Shown: piece after piece, positions 31,995 through 42,069 of the stretch | Layout: each line of letters starts with the position of its first letter | Position numbering within the stretch: position 1 is the first letter of the stretch | Assembly: GCF_000143415.4 (NCBI RefSeq) | Contig: NW_003314306.1 | Span: 1,406,615 to 1,470,614, forward strand | Source of the DNA: Selaginella moellendorffii | Lineage: Eukaryota; Streptophyta; Lycopodiopsida; Selaginellales; Selaginellaceae | Length of the DNA stretch: 64,000 bases | Direction: 5' to 3' | Notes under the pieces: generated by a model | The model's database searches: none | What the model saw: the letters and a program-made list of their open reading frames with translations, nothing else | Told to the model about the DNA's origin: nothing | Made by a program: the position numbers and the translations under genes

Positions 31995-33774
31995 ATGGGT
32001 GCGTGCTTCTCAAGAACAGAATGCCCTTGCGAGGCGAGGAGGAATTCATCGGTGGCGCCAGCGGCGGAGATCTCCGGCAGCACGCATTTCGTGCGCCTGT
32101 CCGGGCTCGCGATCTCGCCTTTCACTGCGAGGGTCCGGATCGCATTGCAGTTCAAGGGGATCCAGCCGGATCTAGTGGAGCCGCAGTTGCAAGATCCATC
32201 GGCTTGGCTGGATTTCGAGAGGTTTCCAGTGCTGGAGCATGGATCGGACACGATCTCGGGCTCATCGGACGCGATCCTTGACTACATTGACAGGAAGTTC
32301 AAGCAGCCGCCTCTAATCCCATCGTGGAAGCTCAAGAAAAAGATCCGGCAGTGGATTGCATTCGTGAGGGACGTTTTCACTCCTCTGGTCCTGGAGGCCT
32401 GGAAGAACAAGGATCTGAGGCTGGACAACGATTTCCACGCGAAGTTCTCCGCGGCATTTGGGAAGCTCAACGCTGGGATCGCCGAGAATTCCAGTGGGGG
32501 GAAGTTCTTCATGGGTGCAGCCATGACAATGGTGGACGTGTACCTGGTTCCATTCCTGGAGCTTGTGGAGCCTCTCAAGTTCTTGCATGGGATCAACGTT
32601 GGCGACGAGAACACGAAGCTAGCGGATTATATCCGCGAGATGGGAAGCTTTCCGAGCTATTCTCCAGTCTCGGCAGACAAGGCAACGCTCCATGGCTTCG
32701 CTTGCAAAGAGCTCGAGGATCGCTCGCAGGGCGCTCCAGCAGTCGCTTACACCGTGCTCCAACACTTGAGTATAGTCCGCCACCTTGAGAGGCTTGTGGA
32801 CGTTTCGGACGGGGTCAGAGATTTCTACCACGGCCAGGGGAAATCTAAGCAGAAGAAGAAGTCTAAGCCTCAGGTGGCGCAAAGGGGCTCAACGATGATT
32901 CAAGTTGGCATCGCCACCAAGCTCAAAAATGCTGCCAGGGACTACGATCGATTGCTGGCCTTGATGCAAGAGCACGCTCAGATGGAGGAGAAGGTCATTT
33001 TCCCCGCGCTTGAGAAAGCCGAACGAGGTGCGTATCGTGTGTTTCAGCTGAATGTGAGCGCTAGGAAGTTTTACTTGAGAGATCTTCCCACTTGCATTTG
33101 CAGATGGAAAGACTTTTGAGAGTTTGGCACAGTTTTGTCCGGTACTAGAACTTTTCTCGAGGTTCTGCTGTTAGCTCTTCATCGATGTTCTTACAATTTT
33201 GTTGGTTCGACTTTGAGCAGGGGTGACGAAATTTGCAAATGAGGATCACGCGAGAGATTTTCCGATGATGAACGGCGTCCGAGAAGACATCAAGACTGTG
33301 ATGGTTTTAGAGCAAGGCAGTTTCTCGCACATTGAAGCTTTAAGTGCTCTCGCAGACAAGCTGCGGACTCTCAAGGTAATTGTTTTGTTCGCAGTTTTTT
33401 CTTCGTTTTAGAGCTGATTCAGTTTTCTCCAGGGTTCGACAGTGAAACATTTCCTTGACGAGGAGAGAGAGCTGTTGCCGTCGCTGGAGGTTGCCGGTGT
33501 GGATGCTAGGAAGCAGGAACTTTTAATGGCTGACGGGCTAAGCTTGATGGGAGCCTCTCATTCACATCTCCTCCCCTACTTGCTCTCCGCGCTGCTGCCC
33601 CACGAGATTCATCAGTACATGGTATTGCTGCAGAGATCGTTCAGAGAGCAGCAGGGCAAAGTGGAAAGGGTCGTGACCATTCTTCGCTCTGACGACGAGT
33701 TTCAAGGCGTATGGCAAATCGTGCAAGACAGAGTTCCACTTGTGGCCGCTGATTCTGTTGTCGCGAGTCCTTGA
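31995..33774 (+). CDS. GST-like/hemerythrin-like fusion protein
   Basis: Three exons close in frame: 31995-33027, 33221-33375 and 33433-33774, giving 509 aa. The start is chosen at MGACFSRTE because MGxxxS plus adjacent Cys is a classical N-myristoylation/palmitoylation signal, implying membrane anchoring. Residues ~35-105 look like a GST N-terminal thioredoxin fold (RLSGLAISPFTARVRIALQ, then DTISGSSDAILDYID). Residues ~110-225 look like a GST C-terminal helical domain (KFFMGAAMTMVDVYLVPFLE). The second half carries hemerythrin HHE-type helices with metal-ligand patterns: LMQEHAQMEEKVIFPALE, FANEDHARDFP, FSHIEALS and KHFLDEERELLPSLE. Hemerythrin domains bind a di-iron centre and sense or buffer oxygen, iron or redox state. 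The activity of this protein is unknown. The middle intron (194 nt) is longer than usual here. Confidence 0.88.
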
Positions 33775-36555
33775 ACCCTCTTCAGAACAGGTTCGGCTTT
33801 CTCCCATTTTGTTTTCTTCCCTTCGCAGCTTTTCTGCCTGTCGTGGTGTGTGTCGTCGTGAAGTTTTTTGTGTAGAGTTATCGCCCATGCAGGTGTTTGT
33901 TTCGTTTTCTCAGAGTCTTTTCAGTCCACGGCTTCGTTCTCTCAGAGTTTCACCGCGGAGGGACTGGTCAGTTGTCTTGCTTGAGGCTTGGAGTTCTTTC
34001 CTCGGGAACTTTGGCAGGCTTTCTTTCCGTGCCTGGGTTATTTTGTGGCGTCGTTCATCAAGACCACCACCACCGCTTGCTTGCATCGTCGACTCGTCGT
34101 GCGGTGTGTGATGGTGGTCGTTATTGATCGACCACCTACAGGCTACAGAAATGAATTCAGGATTTCTCGGGTTTTCATGGGAAGCATCCAAGCTTGCTAG
34201 CTATTTGCTGGGAAGCGTCTTAATTTGTGTGTCGGGACCACCCACAGATCTGGCTGGCTGGGCTGTGGGATGAGTTGGTTTTTCAGCTTCTTTGTGCTGC
34301 GAAGAACAGAGGATCCGACAAACGAGAGGCCGTAGCAATCGCCCAAGTCAGAAATAAGGTGGGAATTTATTGACTGATTGCTCTAAGCACTGCATCACTT
34401 TTGGGAAAATCTCTCCAGGTGGCGGAATGTCGCGAGTGTGATCCTTTTGGAGCTTCTGTTGTGAGCTTTTGGAGGCGAGTGAAATGTGTATGTACATTCT
34501 CTAATGTCCCATAGGGATTATACAAAACCTTACAAGCAAAATTGTTTGAGGCACGAAAAATTTGGTGTTACTCGTGGTCAAGTGACTTCTATGTGAAACT
34601 AGAGCCACCCATTGGTGAGTTCCATGAACTTTGGAGAAGTTTGCTCTTACCCTCGCTTTCATCTTTTGAAATGGTTCTTCTCTATATGTGATTTAGGTGG
34701 TGGTGACTGCTGCAAGAGAAGAGATGGGTCATGGGTGTCAAGAAAAAAGGGAAAGGCGGTCAGAGAAAGAGAAAGAGAAGCAGGTAGAGCAGCCTTTGGG
34801 GCGCTGTTTTCTTGCTCCAGAGCCAAATGTATATAAGTTTTTCTGCCCTAATTGCAACTGCCTAAATGTTTTTAAAAATGACGAATATTCTTACAAATTA
34901 TGCTCTGTGAAGCCCTAAAAACAGGGGATGCGTGTAGCTCGCGGCATTTGTTCGTTTTCGTCGTGCAAATGTAAGAATTGATGCCGGGGGATTGTTGGAT
35001 CATCCGCGGCGTTATTTACACGGAAGATTGATGAATCGGCGATGATGGGGAGAAAAAAATCCACTATCCAGCTACGAACCAATTAATTTCGCCCATGCGC
35101 TATTTTGCCCTCTCTCTGTCTCCCTCTGCCCTAAAGGTGGATTCCCTACCAAGTTTCGCGCATTCATTCGGCTGGCTGCCACGTGGACGCCTGGGATGAA
35201 TGGGTCCCATGGCCATAGCATGGTCATGCTGATGGTGGTTGGCTTCCACGATCGAATGAGCCCATGACGTGGACTGGTCCGGCTGCCGTACTTATACCCC
35301 GTTCGTTTTTACCAGTCTGGTAGGAGTCGTTTTCACACCGGCGGCGTTTATATTATGGAGCGCGGGTGTTTTAACAGCTTCCATTAATGGCTGTTAAAAG
35401 AGGGTAAAAAATGCTAATTTTTTAACCATTTTAGCCGACGTGGCTGCCATCATGCCCATGTCATGTATGTGTATGGGCATGTGTATGTATGTATTTTATT
35501 TTTTATCGTAGCTAGGAGGTTTGGCTATGGCGGAAGGCGCAAGATTGAAAGAAAAGAGAGATAGATGCCGCCGACGATCCAACAATGAGTCTCTGCTAGA
35601 TGATGGCGTGGTGTAGAAGCTCCTCCTTCTCGATTGACTGATGGATTGATCTCACCGCCTTGTTGCGCTCTCTCTTTCTCCCTCTCGCTCTCACAGAAAT
35701 CTTTCGCTTTCTTTGATGTTTTGTGGCTGATTCATGGCCGCTGCCGCAAGAAATCCTCGATTGAGTGGACCCAGGCCGCTAAAGATCGAATCAATTGCGC
35801 GCGGCACCAGGCTTGCTTCCAGATTCATCCACCAGTCGATCGAGTGATCGCTCGTTCTTCAAATACTCGCCTCCTTCCCCGCTGCCAGGGAGTAGACGAG
35901 CATCGCAAGAAAGAACAGGGGACCCTCCCATCGCTGTTCTTGCCGATATTCTTTCTTTCTTTCTTGTTCTTGTTCTTGGAGTTCTTGGTGCTCAATCCGG
36001 GCGCGTTCTAGAGGGTTTTTTCTTTTTCCTTGCGACAAAGACAAGGAAGAATCGGTGACATTCCAACAACCAAGCTGGAAATCCCGGCGGTCGACGGCGT
36101 CGGCTCCAGGTATGTAATCGCTCCCTCCAATTCGCTCTTCTACCTGCATTCTCGCCAATCTTCCAAGATCGCTGTTCTTGAGCGTTTCCTCGGCAATCTC
36201 TTAAGGAATCGCGAAAATCTTCTCTCTTTCTCCCAATTCTCGCGTGATTCTACGTTCTTCGCTGGCTGGCTGACACACGAAGCAATGAGGATCTTGGTCT
36301 GGTTTCGTGGCTCTTCTTCCAAATTAAAGCTGTCAGTAGCGATCTCCTTGCGCTGGAATTGGATTTGTTTGCGAGCAATTCATAGCTTGGATTTCTTGTC
36401 CCATCCATTGCTGTCCTTGGCTTCTTCCTTCTCTTTCTTTCTCTCTTTTTGTTTATATCATTCCTTTGTTCTTGAGAACTACTATGTAGATTCTAGAATG
36501 GAAGAAAAGTCTCTAACTCGATCGATCCATCGCTTCCAGGCCGTGGGCGGGCTAC
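33775..36555. other. Intergenic region and 5' leader of the RopGAP gene
   Basis: About 2.8 kb without a supported gene. A likely 5'-UTR intron of the RopGAP gene runs from the donor cag|gtatgt at 36110 to the acceptor cttccag at 36539, 16 bases before the ATG. A short palindrome ttttaacagc...gctgttaaaa lies near 35369-35400. Another gccctaaaaacaggggat motif lies near 34911. CT-rich runs occur around 35660-35980. Short open frames appear random. Confidence 0.5.
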
Positions 36556-38845
36556 ATGAAGCAGCTGAGATTGAAAGCCCAGAGCCGGCTCTTCGGCAAG
36601 ATCGATCCCGCCAGCTCCGCGGATTTCTCCTACGTCGATCCTCCTCCACCACCTCCAAACTTCGCGGCCGCCAGCTCCTCCGCGAACTACAACTCCTCGA
36701 CGCTCTCGGCGGTGCTGGAGAGCGATCGCCATGAGAGAAAAGAGGAGGAAGAACAGGGAGAAGGAGAGATCCATCGCCAGAATCAAAGCCACCAGCGGCA
36801 CGAGAGTATGTGCAACTTGCTCGACTACGAAGAACACATCATGCGGCGGAGAGATCAAATGGATCTCCGGCAAGAGATCGAGCTCAAAGATGGCGACCAA
36901 GATCAGCTTCCGGTCATCGCTCTCATGCTCACCACCCTCCGCCGCTCGCTTCTCACTTGCGCCACCATTGACGATCACGAAGGTGGCGGCTCCGGCAATG
37001 GAATGGACATAAGCTGGCCGACCAACGTGAGGCATGTCACGCACGTCACCTTTGATCGATTCAATGGTTTTCTCGGACTTCCCGTGGAGTTCGAGGTGGA
37101 AATCCCGAGACGAGCTCCCAGCGCCAGGTACGTACCTTTGATCTTCTTTCCTTTGGTCTTTTCTCTAGTTTTTTTTTTCTTGCTTGGTTTGTACTCCCGT
37201 TTGTTTGGTTGTTTGGTTTTTGACTATACAGTACTCCTTGTTCTTGGTGTTGTTGTTCTTCGTGGTTTTCGAAGTTTGCCATTTGTTTATGCTTTTCTAG
37301 TTTTGGTGGTGGTTCTCTATAGATGTGGAAATGTACTAAGTTCGCGTTTGTTGTTTTACCTGGCAGTGCGAATGTTTTCGGTGTTTCTCCCGAGTCCATG
37401 CAGTGCTCGTACGATTCCAGGGGCAATAGTGTACCGACCATTCTGCTCCGGATGCAAGATCGGCTTTACAGTCTCGGTGGACTCAAGGTGAGACCTGAGC
37501 TTTTATGGATTCCTTCCATCGCTTTCAGGTGTTGGAAGTACTCGAGAATTAGTCCGAGTAGCCGCAATATTTTATTGCTTTTTCTTTTCTCCTCGTCTTT
37601 GTTGCTTACTTTTGCTCTTCGTTTCTGTTATTCCAGGCCGAAGGCATCTTCCGCATAAATGCTGAGAACAGCCATGAAGAGCATGTGCGTGAGCAACTCA
37701 ACAAGGGCATCGTACCATTTCATATTGATCTCCACTGCCTAGCTGGTCTCATCAAGGTACATATCAAAGTTCTCCTTCCTTGTATTCTCTAGCTTGTCTG
37801 ATCGACGGATCCACTGGTGCTAAACAGGCTTGGTTCCGAGAGCTTCCAACTGGCGTTCTCGACACACTCTCGCCGGAGCAAGTGATGCAGTGCCACACCG
37901 AGGAGCAGTGCGTTGCGGTGATCAAGCTGCTCCCACCCATGCAAGCAGCGCTTCTCGACTGGGCCATCAATCTCATGGCCGACGTCGCGCAGGAGGAGGC
38001 TTTCAACAAGATGAACGCTCGCAACGTTGGAATGGTCTTCGCACCAAACATGACACAGGCAAGCTTTTTTCTACTTTTAATTTCTCGCGAGCCGTCTTCT
38101 TCTTTTTATCTTTTTCTCGCCGAGCACACAGTCAAGTCTTCCCTGGAAATGCTTTGTTTTTTATCCTTTGTTCCGGACAGCATTTGGATTTGTTTGGTCG
38201 TCGCGAGTCTTTGTTTTCTCGTCTCGGTTTTTTTTTTTTCCTTTCTTGTCGCTCCTTTTTTTCGTTCTTTGAGCTCTCGCAGAGCTCTCCAGAGCTTCGC
38301 TTTAGTCCGTTCAGGCATTTCAAACGACTGATTGATATGCGGGACTTTGAAAATTCCCGTTTGTCCCTGGCGTGGCTTCGATTCGTGAGCTTTTGGGTGT
38401 CTTCCCAAGTAGATTTGCAAGTGCTAGAATTTCTGTTCCTTCGCTTCTCACTGTCTCATCTCTTTAATTTTTATTCTGCTCCGTTCAGATGGCAGATCCG
38501 TTGACAGCGCTCATGCACGCCGTCCAAGTGATGAATCTCCTCAAAACGTTGATCCTCCGGACGATTCGAGACAGGCAAGAGGTTCTGCTGGAATCGGGGC
38601 CTCCTCTCTCGCTCCAGCCGCCCCCTCGCCGAGACGCCACCAGCGAGTCGAGGGTGGTGGCGAGCTTGAATCCCGCGAACTCCAACTTAAACTCGAGCTC
38701 AAACGCCAGGGGCCGCGAAGATCACTACGATGACTACTCCCACTGCGCGAGGTCCCACTCCAAGCAGTCCAGCATCTCCAAAGCTCGCGGAGGTAGCCTC
38801 GTCAATAGAATCGATCAACACGTCGAGAGAGTCGAGGCCTGGTAA
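36556..38845 (+). CDS. Rop GTPase-activating protein with CRIB motif (RopGAP)
   Basis: Five exons close in frame: 36556-37127, 37367-37487, 37637-37756, 37828-38058 and 38489-38845, giving 466 aa. RopGAPs stimulate GTP hydrolysis by plant Rho (ROP) GTPases at the plasma membrane. An N-terminal proline/acidic region is followed by the CRIB motif (ISWPTNVRHVTHVTFDRFNG), which binds active ROP. The RhoGAP domain follows: NVFGVSPESMQCSYD, EGIFRINAENSHEEHVREQL (with the arginine finger in GIFRI), LAGLIKAWFRELPTGVLD and NARNVGMVFAPNMTQMADPL. Exon 4 ends in cag|gcaagc, a GC-AG intron, and only this junction restores the conserved NMTQMADPL. The last ~80 residues are low complexity. Exon 5 ends with a stop that overlaps a donor-like tg|gtaag, so a further exon is possible though none was seen. 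Confidence 0.93.
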
Positions 38846-39222
38846 GAACAAACAGCAAACGAATGAACGCTACAAAGGAAGAGCCGAACGAACCTTCTCT
38901 TCCGGACGAATAAAAGCTCCCACCATTCGTGGGAAGCACCATACAGGTTTTTCATTTTTTTCTCCTTCTTCGTTTTTTGGCACCTAGCACTGCAAAAGAA
39001 AAAATAAGTAAAAAAGATTGTCGTTTTTGACAGGATCAACAAAAAGCTTACTTGTTTAACAGTAGAAAAGAGTTCTTGACGAAACCAGCAGCTAACTTCA
39101 CGCTGAAGTGACAGCTCGTTTCACCGCAAGGAACGTTCGGAACATTCCCTGGCCGCTTCCACAGATTTCCATGCACGAACATAAAACCATGTCCTGGAGC
39201 AAACGAGCTCCAAGGAAGAAGA
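38846..39222. other. Intergenic region between the RopGAP and ARM-repeat genes
   Basis: About 380 bases. No gene or clear element was seen. Confidence 0.5.
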
Positions 39223-41523
39223 ATGTCGTCGTTGGGTTTGATCTTCTCGAGAGATGTCGAGGCTGGCAGAGCGATGGTTTTCCACGAGCAAGGAGCGACG
39301 AGCATAGAGATGGAGTCCCCGTTCTCGCCCGCTGGAGCAGCGCCTTCCTCCGGCAGCCTGCGAGAAAAGAGTGTGAGAAAGCCATCGCCACCACCACCGG
39401 AGCACGAACTCATACTTGTAGCTTTGAGGCTCTCGGTGCTGGAGAAGGCCGCGAGTGGGCTGGGAGTCGTGGCATTCGTCTGGGCGACGGTGGTTTTGCT
39501 TGGGGGATTCGTCACCAGCCTGGAGGCCAGGGATTTCTGGATCATCTCCGTGCTGCTGCTCACCGAGGGGACGCGAGTTTTCAGCCGGAGCCACGAGCTG
39601 GAGTGGCAGCAAGCTGCACCGAGGATTTCCATTAGAACACGAGCAAAGTCGATCATAAACCATACCCGGTCAACCATCTTTGGAAGTTCCTCGCAGCCGG
39701 ATCTAGTCCCTGCTCACAAGCCCGAGACAAAGTTGTCAGATAAGAATTCGAGCGATCAAGGCGCAAGCTTTTTCACTGCCAACCGAATCAGTGCTCTCCT
39801 TTACGTCATGCAACTCGCGTCGGCTCTCGTCTGCGTTGGGTTGTCGGTCACTCGACTTTCCACTGCAGAGCTCAGCGGAATTTCCACCAAGAACAAGAAC
39901 CAAGACTACGCTCTCGGTATTTTCTACTCGCTCGTCCTTGCCGAGGCCTTGATCTTTCTAGCGGAGAGAGCTTACTGGGAGTTTCAAGTTGGCTACAAAG
40001 GACTGGTTTCTAGGGTGACTCGGGAGTGCCGGCTCGGGACGGATCAAATCGACAACGTCAAGCGCTTTTACTATGAAGTATACTCGGACTGTCTCAAAGG
40101 CAGTGTTTTCGATGGACTCGGCATGGATCTTGTGGCCTATGGAATGGATGATCTCCAGGAGAACAACGCAAGGGAGCAACTCGGGGGCGCTTGTATCCTG
40201 CTAGCGTTTCTAGAACGGGAGGACCTTGCAGAGGAGACGATGAGGAGAATCGGAACGAAACCGGGAGTTATAGAGCGGCTGATAGAAATGCTTACTTGGA
40301 AAGAGAAGTACGAGGAAGATATCCAACGAGTGGCTGCACAGATTGTTTGCCAAGTTGCCTGCCAGAAGAGCGTCTCGTTTAGAATCATCGCCATCGCTGG
40401 AGCTTTGGAGAACATTGCCTCCCTTCTTCATGACCGCCAGCTTCGCCTGGTTGGTCTGCGAATCCTGAAGAGAATAGCCACGGATCAGCAAAACTGCATC
40501 AAGATTGGAAACACTGGCGGCATGTTACCGATTCTCGTGACTCTGATCGAGATCAAGGACGGGTTCGAGCTGAAAAAAAAGGGAAGAGATGAGCTTAAGG
40601 TGCTGAAGAAATCGCTCCAGATTCTAAAACGCATGGCGACAACAACAGGCTACCAAGGGAAGCTCTTGCGAGAAGACATTGCAAAGGTGGTGTTCACGAT
40701 CAGGCACCTAAGAAACATCCTCGAGCACGCACAAAACCATCCAGTTCTACAAGAACTCGCTCTCGACATCCTCACGAACCTGGCTCTGGACGACTGCGCG
40801 AGAGAAAACATCGGCAGCACGGGTGGGATCATCCGGAACATCCTCCAGATCTTTCTACAAGGCACGGAACAAGCGACTGCAAACAGCAAGCTACGTTTGT
40901 GCCAGAAAGCTGGCGAAGCACTCAACGTCTTGGCGCTGAGAAGCCCGGGAAACTGTCGGAGAATGTGTAGAGGCGACGAGAAAACTCTGGACCAGATAAT
41001 CGCCAAGCTCGCGGACAATCCAAAGCTCGCGACTCGCGCGGCGAAGATCCTTCGCAACCTCTGTGCGTTTTTGAGCCAGGAGGAAGCGCGTAGAGTGGCG
41101 ACCTCCACGCCAAAACTTCTAGAGTTTATCCTTGTCGCGGAAGGAAAAGAGCTAGAAGCGGCTCTAGGACTAGCAGCAGCCACAGTTCCACACTCAAACA
41201 AATCCTCTCTAGACAAACACATCGACTCGAGAGCTCTAGCGCACAAAATCGCGGGGATTCTACGCCGACCACCGCCCTCCCACAAGCTCTTGCGGCTCAG
41301 GCGCTACGCTGTGGAGCTGCTCACGGTTCTCGCCAAAAGCAGCGAGAGATTCAAGCGAGAGATCCAAGAAGCGGGCATTGCAATGCATCTAAGACAAATG
41401 CTGGACACGATCTCGGACGTGGAGAATTTCTACACCTTCTCGGGGGAATTCGGACTCACCAGGCATGTCAAGACGATGGAATGTCTTCTCGCGCTCGCGC
41501 AGCGGGCGCTCGAAGAACCCTAA
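39223..41523 (+). CDS. Armadillo-repeat protein with N-terminal membrane segments
   Basis: One exon of 766 aa. Later ATGs at 39277 and 39310 are alternative starts. It belongs to a plant-specific family of ARM-repeat proteins with hydrophobic N-terminal segments. Near residues 60-130 there is ILVALRLSVLEKAASGLGVV, FVWATVVLLGGFVTSLE and DFWIISVLLLTEGTRVFSRS. A second hydrophobic pair lies at ~190-255 (LLYVMQLASALVCVGLSVTR and YSLVLAEALIFLAERAYWEF). From ~300 onward alpha-helical ARM-type repeats fill the rest (for example LRLVGLRILKRIATDQQNC, LQELALDILTNLALDDCARE, RAAKILRNLCAFLS). The likely topology is a membrane anchor with a cytosolic solenoid for protein binding. The function is not known. 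The single-exon form contrasts with its many-exon neighbours. Confidence 0.88.
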   Translation: MSSLGLIFSRDVEAGRAMVFHEQGATSIEMESPFSPAGAAPSSGSLREKSVRKPSPPPPEHELILVALRLSVLEKAASGLGVVAFVWATVVLLGGFVTSLEARDFWIISVLLLTEGTRVFSRSHELEWQQAAPRISIRTRAKSIINHTRSTIFGSSSQPDLVPAHKPETKLSDKNSSDQGASFFTANRISALLYVMQLASALVCVGLSVTRLSTAELSGISTKNKNQDYALGIFYSLVLAEALIFLAERAYWEFQVGYKGLVSRVTRECRLGTDQIDNVKRFYYEVYSDCLKGSVFDGLGMDLVAYGMDDLQENNAREQLGGACILLAFLEREDLAEETMRRIGTKPGVIERLIEMLTWKEKYEEDIQRVAAQIVCQVACQKSVSFRIIAIAGALENIASLLHDRQLRLVGLRILKRIATDQQNCIKIGNTGGMLPILVTLIEIKDGFELKKKGRDELKVLKKSLQILKRMATTTGYQGKLLREDIAKVVFTIRHLRNILEHAQNHPVLQELALDILTNLALDDCARENIGSTGGIIRNILQIFLQGTEQATANSKLRLCQKAGEALNVLALRSPGNCRRMCRGDEKTLDQIIAKLADNPKLATRAAKILRNLCAFLSQEEARRVATSTPKLLEFILVAEGKELEAALGLAAATVPHSNKSSLDKHIDSRALAHKIAGILRRPPPSHKLLRLRRYAVELLTVLAKSSERFKREIQEAGIAMHLRQMLDTISDVENFYTFSGEFGLTRHVKTMECLLALAQRALEEP

Positions 41524-42069
41524 AATATGGCGCCCTAAGAATATTCCAAACACTCTTGGAGCGGTTGCGATTTTACCCAGTTCTTTTGAATGGTATAGAT
41601 TTGTCTTATCTGGTTTCTTTTTCCTTTCATCATAAAGAACTGTTAGAAAATAGAATATGTCAGGACCATTATCCCAGCATATACCCATGTGGACCCTTTG
41701 TTTGCAACTGCCTTGCAAATTGATGCTTGTGCCAACAAGTACAGCAAATAAGAAATTCAATTATAGAGCCACTCCAAATTTCAAAAAGAAAGGTGTGGTC
41801 CAAAGGGTCAGAGAATAATATCGAGCAAGGAACATTCCCTTGCGAATATACTAGCATCTGGTGGTGGAATATGCCTGCTCCGGCCTTTTATACTGGTCCG
41901 AACGCTCAGAAATAATTTGTAGGGTTTTACAGTTCTTTCTTTTGTGCCGCGATTCGATCGATCGTCACGACTGGGCGCATTGTGATTGTGATCGATTCTT
42001 CAGCAGGGATTTCGGGAGCGCGCGGTCGCGGCGGCATTGATTTCTCCTTGCTCTGCCGCGAGCCGAGCT
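41524..42069. other. Intergenic region before BTA1
   Basis: About 545 bases with the ARM gene 3' flank and the BTA1 promoter. Nothing further was recognised. Confidence 0.5.

Noticed and set aside
33103-33141. Possible extra exon in the GST-hemerythrin gene (cag|atggaaag... to a gtactag)
   Set aside because: Including it breaks the frame into the next exon. Skipping it gives GVTKFANEDH in frame with the conserved hemerythrin motif.
36493-37044. Minus-strand frame of 183 codons opposite RopGAP exon 1
   Set aside because: It is an antisense shadow of the RopGAP coding exon, which has a clear CRIB motif on the plus strand.
40650-41285. Minus-strand frame of 211 codons opposite the ARM-repeat gene
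   Set aside because: It is an antisense shadow of a long Leu/Arg-rich coding exon.
39223-41523. The idea that the single-exon ARM-repeat gene is a retrocopy
   Set aside because: No poly-A tail or flanking target-site duplication is seen, the long frame is intact, and relatives of this plant family may be intron-poor. There is not enough evidence for retroposition.
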